A stretch of 64,000 nt of DNA from Staphylococcus sp. IVB6240 (lineage in GTDB: Bacteria; Bacillota; Bacilli; Staphylococcales; Staphylococcaceae): contig NZ_CP094718.1 in the NCBI RefSeq assembly GCF_025558425.1, positions 1,364,001-1,428,000 of the forward strand. The letters are read 5' to 3'. Made by a program: the position numbers and the translations under genes. The notes under the pieces were generated by a model. The model was given only the letters and a program-made list of their open reading frames with translations. It had not been told where the DNA came from and searched no databases. Below, in pieces: positions 28,628-38,472 of this stretch. Position 1 is the first letter of the stretch; every line of letters starts with the position of its first letter.

Positions 28628-28641
28628 TGTAAGCGTTATCT
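28628..28641. promoter_or_regulatory. cre site in the ccpA 5' region
   Basis: TGTAAGCGTTATCT matches the cre consensus TGNAANCGNWNNCW at every position. It directly abuts the ccpA ribosome site (complement of 28622-28628), so bound CcpA would act as a roadblock or block translation-coupled transcription. A TATAAT box lies just upstream (complement of 28647-28652). Confidence 0.7.
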
Positions 28642-28744
28642 ATGTTATTATAACTTGTTTTCATATCATTTTCATAGTTTAGCACAACTTTGTATAGGAT
28701 AAAATATAAAACGCTTTCTTGTCAAATTTTTGTCACTATTAATT

Positions 28745-28790
28745 TAAAAAACACAACGAAATCTTTACATCGACTTCATTGCGTTTTTAA
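28745..28790 (-). terminator. Terminator of aroA
   Basis: Reading leftward, ACGCAATGAA pairs with TTTCGTTGTGT (with G-U pairs), followed by TTTTTT, shortly after the aroA stop. Confidence 0.75.
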
Positions 28791-28808
28791 AACAAATTAT
28801 TTAATTTA

Positions 28809-29900
28809 TTATTTTAGTTTCTTTTGGTTGTACATATCAGATAATGGCTTAATCTCATTGTAAAAAGCATTGAATTCATTTAAGTCCATTTGCTGACCAC
28901 TATCACTTAATGCCACTGATGGATCTGGATGTACTTCTGCCATCACACCGTCTGCACCAATCGCTAAAGCTGCTTTTGCTGCAGGAAGCATAATATCTTT
29001 ACGTCCTGTACTATGTGTAACGTCTACAAGGACTGGAAGATGTGTCCCTTGTTTTAAAATTGGAACAGCTGAAATATCTAATGTATTACGTGTTGCTTTT
29101 TCATATGTTCGAATACCACGTTCACAAAGAATAATGTTTTGATTGCCTTGAGAAGCAATATATTCAGCTGCATAGATAAACTCTTCAATCGTTGCACTCA
29201 AGCCCCTTTTTAATAAAATAGGCTTATTCGTGCGTCCTGCCTCTTTTAAAAGTTCAAAGTTCTGCATATTACGTGCACCAATTTGGAATACATCTAAATA
29301 TTGATCTGCAATTTCAAAGTGATTTGGGTGTACAATTTCACTGACAACGTTTAAGTCGTATTTATCTTTCACTTGTTTTAAAATCTTCAGACCTTCTTCT
29401 CCTAGCCCTTGGAAATCATATGGAGATGTTCTTGGTTTAAATGCACCACCGCGAATGAACTTCTCACCTTTTGCATGTAAATCTTTTGCGACAGCTTCTA
29501 CTTGATCATATGATTCAACTGAACATGGTCCAAATACGAATGATTTATGTCCTTCACCAATCAAACCACCATTTTCAAAGTGAACGATTGTATCTTCAGG
29601 TTTTAACTTACGCGATACATATAAGTGTTTTTCATTATCTGATTTTTGTAAATCAGTTGATGCTTTAAAAATTTCTTTAAATAATTGTTTGATTACATTA
29701 TCATTAAACGGCCCTTGGTTTTTATCAATCAAAGTATTTAGCATTTCTTTTTCACGTTGTGGGTCATAGATTACTGTACTTTGCTTGCGTTTTTCTTCAC
29801 CTATTTTTTGTGCCAAATGACCTCTTTTTGAGAGTAATTCAAGTATTTGGTCATTAATTTCTTCTATTTCTGCTCTGTATTGTTCTAACTTATTTACCAT
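28809..29900 (-). CDS. aroA: Bifunctional chorismate mutase / DAHP synthase
   Basis: A 363-residue fusion. The first 85 residues are an AroQ-type chorismate mutase ([41 protein letters not shown]). The rest is a type I-beta 3-deoxy-7-phosphoheptulonate synthase with [36 protein letters not shown] and [10 protein letters not shown]. It starts the shikimate pathway, and the mutase domain gives feedback by chorismate or prephenate. The ATG at 29900 is preferred over the GTG at 29909 by spacing from GAGG. This fusion is typical of Bacillus and Staphylococcus. Confidence 0.95.
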   Translation of the reverse strand: MVNKLEQYRAEIEEINDQILELLSKRGHLAQKIGEEKRKQSTVIYDPQREKEMLNTLIDKNQGPFNDNVIKQLFKEIFKASTDLQKSDNEKHLYVSRKLKPEDTIVHFENGGLIGEGHKSFVFGPCSVESYDQVEAVAKDLHAKGEKFIRGGAFKPRTSPYDFQGLGEEGLKILKQVKDKYDLNVVSEIVHPNHFEIADQYLDVFQIGARNMQNFELLKEAGRTNKPILLKRGLSATIEEFIYAAEYIASQGNQNIILCERGIRTYEKATRNTLDISAVPILKQGTHLPVLVDVTHSTGRKDIMLPAAKAALAIGADGVMAEVHPDPSVALSDSGQQMDLNEFNAFYNEIKPLSDMYNQKKLK

Positions 29901-30093
29901 ATGTGTCACCTCAACGGATTTCTTATATACTTTAAAGCGATAAAATGTTCTATCGGATATTTAGTATCTTAACAGGTATAAACGCCTTTTGCAACCTTTG
30001 GAAACAATATTTATTAAATTTTTAGAAAATTCACATTAAAAGTCACTGCTATATCCCGTATTAGAATACAACAATGACTTTTACAGTACTTCA

Positions 30094-31095
30094 TTATTTT
30101 TTAAATGTATGTTTTTCTACTTTACTATTACGTTTTTTAGCCGTAGCTTTATTATTTGTTGTTTTTTTCGTATTTGAAGATGCTTTTTTCGTTTGTTTCT
30201 TCACTGGTTTCTTCGGTGATTTCGCTGCTTCATGCGTAATCACACCATTTTCAAATCTAGCTTCACGATGTGTCTGTGGATTTCTTTGTTCAACAGATTG
30301 TGTTTTAGGTTGTTCTGTTTTAGCTTTTTCTTCTACTTTTGGTGTTTTATCTGCAGCCATTGCTTGGCGCATTGCTGCTAATGACGACACCGATGTTTCT
30401 TCTTTCTTCGCTGCTTTTGGTGCTTCTACTACAGTTTTTTCTTCTGCTATTGGCGTCTTGTCTGCGGCCATTGCTTGGCGCATTGCTGCTAATGATGATA
30501 CTGACGTTTCTTCTTTCTTCGCTGCTTTTGGTGCTTCTACTACAGGTTTATCTTCTGCTTTTGACGTCTTATCTACGGCCATGGCTTGACGCATTGCTGC
30601 TAATGATGATACTGACGTTTCTTCTTTCTTCGCTGCTTTTACTTCAGACGTTTCACCTGAGAACGGTCTTGCTTTTAATTCAGATAATGAAACAGGTTTG
30701 TCTTTTTCAGCAGTAAAGTGATATGTCGCTGCTTTTGGTGCTTCTAATTTATCTGAATCAATTTCCTGTTTAATTGCGCGTTTTTGTGCTTCACGCTCAG
30801 CATTGCTAGGTGAGTCATCTTTGCTATTACCAAGCGCTTGTTCTTTAATCTGTTGTGCTTTCACTTTGATGTCGTCTGCTTTTCGTTGTGCTTCTTGGCG
30901 AATTCTTTTTGTTTGCTTATCAAAATTAGTTAATTCATGTTCTTGTGTATAGTCAACTGCACGATTCACAAAAGGTTTAATGGCATAACCAACAGCACTA
31001 CCAATCAATGTACCTGCAATAAAACTCACAGCAAAGTCCATATTCTTCGCTTGATTTTGATATTTTGAATTTAACTTTTGATCCTTTTTTTTCAT
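30094..31095 (-). CDS. YtxH-domain protein with an expanded alanine/lysine-rich repeat tail
   Basis: A 333-residue protein with an N-terminal hydrophobic segment (about 20-45, VSFIAGTLIGSAVGYAIKPF) of the YtxH type, then a coiled lysine-rich stretch and a long low-complexity tail. The tail contains three tandem 37-residue units with the core KKEETSVSSLAAMRQAMA, encoded by 111-bp DNA repeats at about 30350-30640. The C-terminus is strongly basic (KKPVKKQTKKAS). The function is unknown; YtxH proteins are general-stress membrane proteins. It follows ytxG, as in the Bacillus ytxGH pair. Confidence 0.8.
   Translation of the reverse strand: MKKKDQKLNSKYQNQAKNMDFAVSFIAGTLIGSAVGYAIKPFVNRAVDYTQEHELTNFDKQTKRIRQEAQRKADDIKVKAQQIKEQALGNSKDDSPSNAEREAQKRAIKQEIDSDKLEAPKAATYHFTAEKDKPVSLSELKARPFSGETSEVKAAKKEETSVSSLAAMRQAMAVDKTSKAEDKPVVEAPKAAKKEETSVSSLAAMRQAMAADKTPIAEEKTVVEAPKAAKKEETSVSSLAAMRQAMAADKTPKVEEKAKTEQPKTQSVEQRNPQTHREARFENGVITHEAAKSPKKPVKKQTKKASSNTKKTTNNKATAKKRNSKVEKHTFKK
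30350..30640. repeat. Three tandem 111-bp coding repeats
   Basis: The sequence beginning GCCATTGCTTGGCG recurs at 30356, 30467 and, with small changes, 30578, an exact 111-base period. The copies remain in frame and differ at few positions, pointing to recent duplication or recombination-driven copy change. Confidence 0.9.
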
Positions 31096-31188
31096 CTTAA
31101 CATCCTCCTCAACTACTCCATCTAAAAACTTAATTCCCCCGCATCTATAGATGTATACTTACTAATAGAATAGCACCTTTTGCGCTTA

Positions 31189-31230
31189 AAAAAAATAGGA
31201 CTGCATAGAATTTTATAGCAGCCCTACTTT
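31189..31230 (-). terminator. Terminator between ytxG and ytxH
   Basis: Reading leftward, AGTAGGGCTGC pairs with GCAGTCCTA around an AT loop and is followed by eight Ts, directly after the ytxG stop. Confidence 0.83.
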
Positions 31231-31236
31231 AAAAAA

Positions 31237-31674
31237 TTATTTTTTAGTAACGTGATCTCTACGTGCTTGTCTATTTTGCCATTTGTCAGCAATTTCCATT
31301 GCCACATTTGACCATTGAACAACTTGAGAAATCTTGTCTTCATTTTGTGAAATATTGTGTGTGATCGAATGTGTCACACGATCAACTGAACCATTTAATG
31401 TTTGAACTGAATTACCAATACCTTTAACAGCATCAACAACTGAGTTTAAGCTGTCTGCTTTACCTTGGATATCTTCAGTTAAACGATTGGCTTTGTGTAA
31501 TAAGTCTGTAGATTCACGTGTAATACCTTGGATTTGTCCTTCAACACCATCAAGTGTTTTTGCTACATGATCTAAGTTCTTTTTGACAGATACTAATACC
31601 ACAACAATACCGATACATAAAATTAAAAATGCGATTGCTGCGATAATCCCTGCGATTGGTAAAATCCATTCCAT
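31237..31674 (-). CDS. DUF948 membrane protein (YtxG-like)
   Basis: A 145-residue protein with one N-terminal transmembrane helix (about 5-30) and a long amphipathic helical domain (VKKNLDHVAKTLDGVEGQI and on) typical of DUF948/YtxG. In Bacillus ytxG and ytxH form a sigma-B-controlled operon; here a clear sigma-B-type promoter lies upstream and the ytxH-like gene follows. The molecular role is unknown, and a membrane-associated stress function is inferred from regulation. The ribosome site AGGAGG precedes the ATG. Confidence 0.87.
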   Translation of the reverse strand: MEWILPIAGIIAAIAFLILCIGIVVVLVSVKKNLDHVAKTLDGVEGQIQGITRESTDLLHKANRLTEDIQGKADSLNSVVDAVKGIGNSVQTLNGSVDRVTHSITHNISQNEDKISQVVQWSNVAMEIADKWQNRQARRDHVTKK

Positions 31675-31712
31675 TCGAAAACGCCTCCTAATGACATTTA
31701 ATTATGCTATTT

Positions 31713-31748
31713 ATTTTATATAATTACCCGTCCTTGTCAAGGTCAAAC
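31713..31748 (-). promoter_or_regulatory. Overlapping sigma-B and sigma-A promoters of ytxG
   Basis: The sigma-B elements are GTTTGA (complement of 31743-31748) and GGGTAA (complement of 31724-31729) with a 13-base spacer, near the GTTTWW-N12-15-GGGWAW consensus. Embedded in them is a sigma-A pair, TTGACA (complement of 31735-31740) and TAAAAT (complement of 31713-31718), 16 bases apart. They lie directly after the murC stop. Confidence 0.65.
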
Positions 31749-31749
31749 A

Positions 31750-33063
31750 TTAAAAAACGGGGTCAATCCCAACTTCTTCCATATATGCTTTTAAAACTTT
31801 TTGAATATCTCCTGCACCCATGAACAGTAGTACTGCATCATCATGCTGCTTTAATATTGAAACATCCGATTCAGAAATTAATTGACCATTGTCAACAAGT
31901 GCTAATAGGTCATTAATTGTTAGTTCCCCTGAGTCTTCACGAATCGAACCGAAAATATCGCATAAATAAGTTTGATCTGCAAGATTCAATACATCAGCAA
32001 ATTCTTGTAAAAATGCTTTTGTTCTTGAAAAAGTATGCGGTTGGAAAATCGCAACGACTTCTTTATTCGGATATTTTTTTCTAGCTGTTTCGATTGTTGC
32101 ACTCACTTCTCTTGGATGATGTGCATAATCATCTACAAGCACTTGTTGGTGTACCACTGTTTCATTAAAGCGACGTTTTACACCACCAAATGTAATAAGC
32201 GCATCTTTAATATTTTCAACATTCAGCTTTTCTAAATATACAATTGTAAAAACTGCTAAAGTATTCAATACTGTGTGATCACCATATTGTGGAGAAACAA
32301 AATGATCAAAGAATTCTCCTCTCACATAAACATCAAAGGCTGTCCCTTGATCTGTAATTTTAATATTTTTAGCATAGACATCCATAGATTCATCAAATCC
32401 ATAATAATAGACTGGAACGTCTACATCGATTGATTTGACATAAGGGTCATCTCCCCAAGCAATCAATGCTTTTCTCACATTTTTCGCCATGCCTTGGAAC
32501 GCATCAACGACATCGTTCACATCTTTAAAATAATCTGGATGATCAAAATCAATGTTTGTAATAATGGCATAGTCTGGTGCATAGCTTAAGAAGTGACGAC
32601 GATATTCACAAGCTTCAAATGCAAAATATTCACTTTGCGGAAGCCCCATACCTGTCCCATCACCAATTAAAAATGATGTTTTCTTATCTCCATTCATCAC
32701 GTGTGATAATAAGCCGGTTGTGGATGTCTTACCATGTGCACCTGTTACTGCGACTGAAATATATTGATTTGCTACTTCACTTAAAAAGTCATGATAGCGA
32801 ATGACTTTAAGTCCGAGTTCATGTGCTCGAGCGATTTCTTCATGTGTATCAGCGAAAGCATTCCCCTGTATTACGGTTAACCCCTCTTTAATATTGTCTG
32901 CCGTGAAGGGTAAAATCGTAATCCCTTTGTTTTTTAATGCGATTTCCGTAAATACGTACTGTTGGATATCTGAACCTTGTACTTCATGACCTAAATCAAA
33001 TAAAATTTGGGCCAATGAACTCATTCCAGATCCTTTGATACCAACAAAATGGTATTTCGTCAT
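31750..33063 (-). CDS. murC: UDP-N-acetylmuramate-L-alanine ligase
   Basis: A 437-residue cytosolic Mur ligase adding the first peptide residue to UDP-MurNAc. The N-terminal UDP-binding domain starts [17 protein letters not shown], the ATP P-loop [12 protein letters not shown] is at about 106-117, and the C-terminal domain carries [14 protein letters not shown]. Length is normal. It lies 23 bases after the ftsK/sftA stop, probably in one transcript, as in the Bacillus murC-sftA neighbourhood. Confidence 0.96.
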   Translation of the reverse strand: MTKYHFVGIKGSGMSSLAQILFDLGHEVQGSDIQQYVFTEIALKNKGITILPFTADNIKEGLTVIQGNAFADTHEEIARAHELGLKVIRYHDFLSEVANQYISVAVTGAHGKTSTTGLLSHVMNGDKKTSFLIGDGTGMGLPQSEYFAFEACEYRRHFLSYAPDYAIITNIDFDHPDYFKDVNDVVDAFQGMAKNVRKALIAWGDDPYVKSIDVDVPVYYYGFDESMDVYAKNIKITDQGTAFDVYVRGEFFDHFVSPQYGDHTVLNTLAVFTIVYLEKLNVENIKDALITFGGVKRRFNETVVHQQVLVDDYAHHPREVSATIETARKKYPNKEVVAIFQPHTFSRTKAFLQEFADVLNLADQTYLCDIFGSIREDSGELTINDLLALVDNGQLISESDVSILKQHDDAVLLFMGAGDIQKVLKAYMEEVGIDPVF

Positions 33064-33086
33064 GACACAATCGCTCCTTTCCTCTT

Positions 33087-36000
33087 TTATAGTTCGTTTA
33101 ACTCAGTTTCTGTTAGATACACATCTCTCGGTTTTGATCCATTTGCACCAGAAATGTAACCTAATTGTTCTAATTGATCGATAATACGTGCCGCTCGATT
33201 GTATCCAATTTGGAAATGACGTTGTATTAACGACGTTGAAATACTTTGCTCACGGACCATGAACTCACATACTTCATAAAATAAATCATCTTTTGGTGGT
33301 GTTTCTGTTTTCTTGAGTAACTCTTCTTCCTGGAATAAATATTCCGGTCCGCGTTGTGCCTTAATGAAGTCAACAACGCGATCGATTTCCTCATCTGAAA
33401 CGAACGTTCCTTGAACACGTATAGGTTTGTTCATACCGCCACCTAGATAAAGCATATCACCATATCCAAGTAATCGTTCTGCACCACCACTATCTAAAAT
33501 TGTTCTTGAATCCACACTTGATGATACCATAAATGCGATTCTAGTAGGAATATTTGCTTTGATAAGACCTGTGATAACGTTTACAGATGGACGTTGTGTT
33601 GCCACAAGCATATGAATACCACATGCACGTGCTTTTTGTGCTATACGTGCAATAGATTGTTCCACTTCTTGCGGTGCCATCATCATTAAGTCTGCTAATT
33701 CATCGATGACAATGACAATTTTAGGAATACGCTTATCATGGCTTACTTTTTTATTAAATGCTGTGATATTTCGGACATGTGCTTGTGCGAATAGTTTGTA
33801 ACGTCTTTCCATCTCTTCTACAGCCCACTTCAAGCTTTGTGTCGCTGCTTTAACATCTGTAATAACAGGTGCGACAAGATGTGGCAAGCCATTATACGGC
33901 GCTAACTCGACCATCTTTGGATCAATGAGTAGTAGCTTCAGTTCTTCTGGATGATTTCGATATAGTAATGACACCAAAATACTATTAATAGAAACTGATT
34001 TACCTGAACCGGTTGCACCTGCAATCAATGCATGCGGGGTTTTAGCAATATCCATGAGTAATGGATCATTATTAATTCGATTCCCCATTGCCACTGTTAG
34101 TTTTGAAGAAGCACTTTTGAAACTATCGGATTCAATAATTGCACGCAAATTCACTTTTGTTGGGTTCTGATTAGGCACTTCAATACCAACAAGGCTTGTA
34201 CCAGGAATTGGCGCCTCAATACGAATATCTTTAGCAGCTAATGCCATTTTAATATCGTCTTGTAAGGCTGTGATACGTGATACTTTTACACCTTTTTCAA
34301 CAGAAAGTTCAAAACGTGTCACACTAGGTCCTTCGATTACATTCACAACTTCTGCTGGCACATTAAAGTAATAAAAAGCATCGTTTAATTCTTGTTTCTT
34401 CTCAGAAATCCATGATTCGTCGCGCTCGTGCACTTCAGGTGCATCTAATAAATCTAAACTTGGCAATTGAATCATTGGGCCTCTACGAATTTTTTTCTCA
34501 GGTGTTTGTGATTCTTGTTGCTGATGAGAAGTTTGAGCAGTCGGTTCAACAATTTCTGGACTTGATACGCGCTCAGAACTTTGTTGAGACGTGTTCTGCA
34601 CTTCCGTTGGTTCAGTTACAGGTACAGTTCTAGTTTGAGCTGCCTGCTTTTGACGTTCCATATGTTTTTTCTTATCAGATGGTGTCATGACAACATTGAA
34701 CGGTTTTGATTTGCGTCGTACAGGACGTTCTCCTGATGAATGAGATATCTCTGTTTTTGACGTTACATTATTTGAGCTTTCATGCGTTTTTGTTACATCT
34801 TGTACTTGTTCATCTTTAGTAGTTTCATTATCAGTGTCATCTTCAGAAACTACTGAATTTTGATTCTCTGTTGTTTCATTATTTATTACAGTTTCTGATT
34901 CACCATCGTGACCTGTTTCAACTTTACTTGAAAGCGTTGGTTTCAATACTGGCGCAACCACCGTTTGTTTTTCATCAATAGTATTACGTTGCTGATCTTC
35001 TTCCGATTCAGCCGCATTATCAATTTCTTCAGTAATCGTGTCACTAGACTTTCTATCAATGAAATCATCATGTGCTTCCGCTTCATCAACCTGCGATACG
35101 TCATTTGTTTCAAAATCATCTGGCTGTATTTCTTCTAGTGATCTTTCAACATTATCTTGATCTACTTCAGAAGTGTTAGTATGTACCTCAATTTCACTTT
35201 GAGCCGTTTCAAAATCATCTGATCCCTCTGTTTCAGATGCGACATGACTCCTATTATTGATATCAGACACATCACTTTCTTCCACTGATTCATCTTCATA
35301 CTGTGACAAATCAACTTCTTCATAGTGATAATCATCATGTACTGCCACATCTGAACGATCATCAACCATTTCAGCTTGTTGATTGCCTATTTCTAATGAA
35401 TCATCAGTATGTGAATCGATTATTTCATAAGATTCATATTTTGAGCCCAATAACTGTTTTGCTTGTTGGGCATACATGTTATCAATTGCATTTTGAATAT
35501 CAGAGTCATCTTCCTGTTTTTGTGCAGCTCTCTTTTGCTCTAAAGATGCTTTAAAACGTTTCTTTTGTAATGCTTTTTTCTCTCTCTCACGCCTAATTTC
35601 TTCCACGATTTGAGAGGCATAGATATTCTCAATATTAATTGTATTATCACGCTTAGAGTAGTTTGGTGTTTGCTTCTTACTACTTGTCTTATCATTTGAA
35701 GATAAATGGGACGAAGCAGAACGCGTAGCTATCATTGAACCATCACTTTGTTTTTGTGATTGTGTATGTAATGGTTTTCTAAGCCCACTATTTTTGATTT
35801 CACGTCGTTCCTTTGTTCCAAAAATAGCTGATGGTACTTCTGATGCTCTAAATTCTGGACGATGATATTGCGGCCTTGTCTCATCCTCACGTTGACGCTC
35901 ACGTTTACCATTTGCACGATAAACATCTGTTTTTCGATAATTATAGCTATCTACAGTCTGATTTCTTGAATTCTGTCGTGGCGTCTCTTGTGGTTCATAA

Positions 36001-36326
36001 GCATTTTTGATACGCACGCCATGACGATGCCTTCTTTGTGTCCTATCTAATGTATACGACGGGCGCTCCGAGGCACGTTGTTGTGTTTCATGATGATACT
36101 TTTGTTGTTGTGACATTGGTTCAGAGCTTTCATCATGATTAAAGTCATCATGCATATCAATCGGAAATCGAAACTTGCCTCTCGGACGTTGATATATATC
36201 ATTTGTTTGTGGAATGAGTTCACGAGATGTTTCTCGTTTAGACGGGTGTTGTGAACGCTTTTGGGATGAATGTTGCGTTTTTGATGACGTTTCATCTTCG
36301 CCAAATAATTTATCAAACCAGCTCAT
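33087..36326 (-). CDS. ftsK: FtsK/SpoIIIE-family DNA translocase (SftA-type, soluble)
   Basis: A 1079-residue protein. The first 600 or so residues are highly polar, acidic and repetitive, with no membrane segment, then the FtsK alpha/beta motor. Walker A is GATGSGKS near residue 740 and Walker B is [13 protein letters not shown] gamma winged-helix domain closes the C-terminus ([20 protein letters not shown]). The absence of membrane helices and the position between murC and ytpR match Bacillus SftA (YtpT), a septum-recruited translocase that clears DNA from the division site. Staphylococci keep a second, membrane-bound SpoIIIE elsewhere. Confidence 0.93.
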   Translation of the reverse strand: MSWFDKLFGEDETSSKTQHSSQKRSQHPSKRETSRELIPQTNDIYQRPRGKFRFPIDMHDDFNHDESSEPMSQQQKYHHETQQRASERPSYTLDRTQRRHRHGVRIKNAYEPQETPRQNSRNQTVDSYNYRKTDVYRANGKRERQREDETRPQYHRPEFRASEVPSAIFGTKERREIKNSGLRKPLHTQSQKQSDGSMIATRSASSHLSSNDKTSSKKQTPNYSKRDNTINIENIYASQIVEEIRREREKKALQKKRFKASLEQKRAAQKQEDDSDIQNAIDNMYAQQAKQLLGSKYESYEIIDSHTDDSLEIGNQQAEMVDDRSDVAVHDDYHYEEVDLSQYEDESVEESDVSDINNRSHVASETEGSDDFETAQSEIEVHTNTSEVDQDNVERSLEEIQPDDFETNDVSQVDEAEAHDDFIDRKSSDTITEEIDNAAESEEDQQRNTIDEKQTVVAPVLKPTLSSKVETGHDGESETVINNETTENQNSVVSEDDTDNETTKDEQVQDVTKTHESSNNVTSKTEISHSSGERPVRRKSKPFNVVMTPSDKKKHMERQKQAAQTRTVPVTEPTEVQNTSQQSSERVSSPEIVEPTAQTSHQQQESQTPEKKIRRGPMIQLPSLDLLDAPEVHERDESWISEKKQELNDAFYYFNVPAEVVNVIEGPSVTRFELSVEKGVKVSRITALQDDIKMALAAKDIRIEAPIPGTSLVGIEVPNQNPTKVNLRAIIESDSFKSASSKLTVAMGNRINNDPLLMDIAKTPHALIAGATGSGKSVSINSILVSLLYRNHPEELKLLLIDPKMVELAPYNGLPHLVAPVITDVKAATQSLKWAVEEMERRYKLFAQAHVRNITAFNKKVSHDKRIPKIVIVIDELADLMMMAPQEVEQSIARIAQKARACGIHMLVATQRPSVNVITGLIKANIPTRIAFMVSSSVDSRTILDSGGAERLLGYGDMLYLGGGMNKPIRVQGTFVSDEEIDRVVDFIKAQRGPEYLFQEEELLKKTETPPKDDLFYEVCEFMVREQSISTSLIQRHFQIGYNRAARIIDQLEQLGYISGANGSKPRDVYLTETELNEL

Positions 36327-36343
36327 TTGTTCACACCCTCTCC

Positions 36344-36943
36344 TTATTCTTCAAAAAATGATTGACCTACTTGATATGAATCTTCTAATACCATAATACC
36401 TTTTTCTTGAGGTGCATTTGGTAAATCTAGTTCTTTCATAGAACATACCATGCCACTTGATGGGACACCACGTAGTTCTGCATCTTTAATAATCATACCA
36501 CTTGGCATCACAGCACCTACTTTAGCAACTACAACTTTTTGGCCTTGTTCAATGTTTAGTGCACTACAAACGATTTGTAAAACTTCAGTTCCGACATCAA
36601 TTTTACAAACACTTAATTTATCCGCATTTGGATGTTTTTCTTTTTCTTGAACATAACCAATCACAAATTTAGGTGATAAGTCCACTTCTAATTCTGTCTC
36701 AACACCTGATGATTGAAGTGCAGATTGAATTTCTGACAATAATGCATCCGTCATTTTAATGTGTCCTGTTCCATCAATATTTAGTGATTCAGATGCATTA
36801 AAAATATTGAATCCAACGACTTTATCGTCTTTTTTAATTGTTACAACATCACCTGATTTTTCATAATCAAATGGACCTTCTACCACTTCTAATTGTACAA
36901 ATGCCACGTTACCAACACCTGTTGGATTATAAAATAAATTCAT
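36344..36943 (-). CDS. ytpR: YtpR-type tRNA-binding domain protein
   Basis: A 199-residue protein. A unique N-terminal half of about 90 residues is followed by an OB-fold EMAP-II/tRNA-binding domain (VIGYVQEKEKHPNADKLSVCKIDVG to SGMVCSMKELDL) like that at the N-terminus of PheT. Its cellular role is not established; a part in tRNA handling is inferred from the domain. It sits between ytpQ and ftsK/sftA in the conserved ytpP-Q-R-T order, with short gaps that suggest one transcript. Confidence 0.88.
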   Translation of the reverse strand: MNLFYNPTGVGNVAFVQLEVVEGPFDYEKSGDVVTIKKDDKVVGFNIFNASESLNIDGTGHIKMTDALLSEIQSALQSSGVETELEVDLSPKFVIGYVQEKEKHPNADKLSVCKIDVGTEVLQIVCSALNIEQGQKVVVAKVGAVMPSGMIIKDAELRGVPSSGMVCSMKELDLPNAPQEKGIMVLEDSYQVGQSFFEE

Positions 36944-36956
36944 TTCGCAATTGCTC

Positions 36957-37817
36957 CTATTCTTCAGTATTTATATCTTTAGTTGCACGTAAATGTTGAA
37001 CCACATTTGGCTCTTGTGCAGATTTTTTCTTATTATTTTTGCCCAATATAAAGATTGGTTCGAATTTTCCATCTTGATAACTCAATGAAAGTGAAGTGAT
37101 CGGTACAAGACCGTTCGTAAAGAATGACATAGTCATATGTGCCATCACATCATAGCCTGTATGATTACGGATATCCGCAATGATGAGTACATCTTGATGC
37201 GGAACAGCAACAAGCATCTCACCTTCACATTTCTCTTCAAATTCTTGTAGTAATTTTTTATTTAGGATACGACTTGCATCATATCCATCATTCGTATTAA
37301 AGAAATAAAATAAATTCCCTTTAACTTCATCCGTTTTATAATTAATATCTAATTTACGGACATTGAATGTGGCCATCTCACGTACTTGTTGTTCTGTAAG
37401 ATTTAAATCTTTAAGTACTTTATCATCGATGAGACGATAAGATTTCCCAAGATCTAAAGCATAGTAAATACGCGTTTCTGCTGTGTGTTCATCAGTCATA
37501 AACTGATGGCCATCCGGTGTTTTTTCATGAAAACTTGTCGCACGAATGACTGGTAAAATTTTAATATCATCGAGTGTCTTTGTCGCTTCATCTTGCATTT
37601 GAGAAATTGTTTCTTCTACATAATAAATGATTTCATCAACAATTTCTTGTTGGCCTTTATTATATTTTGCAACAATTGGCGATAGTTTTACTGTAACACC
37701 TTTTTGATTATCTGTTCGATAAATTCTTAGTGATTCTTTATCGCGATTAAATTGATAAGCAACTTCTAAATGATTTAATCGTGTTTTTAATAAATCCCTC
37801 ATTTTAAAGACATTCAT
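36957..37817 (-). CDS. DUF1444 family protein (YtpQ)
   Basis: A 286-residue cytosolic protein of the DUF1444/YtpQ family found across Bacillales and always near ytpP and ytpR. No catalytic motif is recognisable and no membrane segment is seen. It begins [19 protein letters not shown] behind AGGAGTG. It ends 13 bases before ytpR, so the two are probably co-transcribed. The function is unknown; the context suggests only a housekeeping role linked to tRNA or redox genes. Confidence 0.87.
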   Translation of the reverse strand: MNVFKMRDLLKTRLNHLEVAYQFNRDKESLRIYRTDNQKGVTVKLSPIVAKYNKGQQEIVDEIIYYVEETISQMQDEATKTLDDIKILPVIRATSFHEKTPDGHQFMTDEHTAETRIYYALDLGKSYRLIDDKVLKDLNLTEQQVREMATFNVRKLDINYKTDEVKGNLFYFFNTNDGYDASRILNKKLLQEFEEKCEGEMLVAVPHQDVLIIADIRNHTGYDVMAHMTMSFFTNGLVPITSLSLSYQDGKFEPIFILGKNNKKKSAQEPNVVQHLRATKDINTEE

Positions 37818-38142
37818 TTTTTCACTCCTAATTTCATGCCTTATACTAGTTTACAATAAATATACCCTTAGGACTAGAAAAAACGTACGTCCTAAGGGTT
37901 GAAATCTTGCTTTATCATTGTGGAATTTCATCTCATCTTGAATATCAGTGTATGACTCATCCAAATGACATGATATCGAAATTTTAAATGGCTTATTTTT
38001 GATGAGGTTTGAGATAAGAAAAATCTCGATTATGTGAAATTGCCCCAACCTCGAATTCTGATGTATGAAAAGAGGCTCGTCAAAGATACGCTTTACTTTG
38101 GATTCTACACAAACCTAGAGCGTTCCTCCACGAGCTAAATAC
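37818..38142. other. 325-base gap with several inverted repeats, no gene
   Basis: Three structured parts are visible. At about 37865-37900, ACCCTTAGGAC and GTCCTAAGGGT form an 11-bp stem. At about 38008-38055, GAGGTT and AACCTC arms flank a GGTTGGGGCA segment related to staphylococcal intergenic repeats. At 38070-38136, nested pairs GCTCGT/ACGAGC and ACGCT/AGCGT form a large hairpin directly after the thioredoxin gene stop, with TCTTTT beyond, probably its terminator. I see no credible coding frame. Confidence 0.5.
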
Positions 38143-38451
38143 TTAAAATTGACTTAAAAAAGTATCAATTTGTTCGATTGATTTACGTTCTTTACCGATG
38201 TAATCACCGACACGTTCACCATTTTTATATACTAAGAAACTTGGAATACCCATTACGCCTTCTTCAATGGCTAAATCTACAAATTGATCACGATCGACTT
38301 TTACAAAATTGAATTGTGAATACTTTTCTTCAATTTCTGGTAATCCTGGTTCAATCACACGGCAATCAGGACACCAATCTGCTGAATATAAGAAAACAGT
38401 TTCTTCTTGTTTTAATGATTGATATTGTTCTAGTGTTTCTAAATTTTTCAT
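38143..38451 (-). CDS. Thioredoxin-family protein (YtpP)
   Basis: A 102-residue thioredoxin-fold protein with active-site Cys27-Pro-Asp-Cys30 in SADWCPDCRVIEP, in place of the usual CGPC, and the cis-proline motif MGIPSFLVYKNG. The CPDC motif marks the YtpP group, associated with bacillithiol or low-molecular-weight thiol redox in Firmicutes; its exact partner is unknown. The ATG at 38451 is favoured over the GTG at 38460 by spacing from AAGGAG. It lies 12 bases after the M42 peptidase gene, likely one operon. Confidence 0.9.
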   Translation of the reverse strand: MKNLETLEQYQSLKQEETVFLYSADWCPDCRVIEPGLPEIEEKYSQFNFVKVDRDQFVDLAIEEGVMGIPSFLVYKNGERVGDYIGKERKSIEQIDTFLSQF

Positions 38452-38472
38452 CTTGATCACAACTCCTTAAAA

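Noticed and set aside
30074-30716. Long plus-strand frames opposite the YtxH repeat protein
   Set aside because: They mirror the 111-bp repeats of the real gene, are Leu/Phe/Ser-rich and lack ribosome sites.
35162-36316. Several minus-strand frames of 60-90 codons inside ftsK
   Set aside because: They are alternate-frame shadows of the low-complexity acidic N-terminal region of the translocase.
37851-38048. 65-codon minus-strand frame in the gap after the thioredoxin gene
   Set aside because: It spans two hairpins, lacks a ribosome site and resembles no protein.
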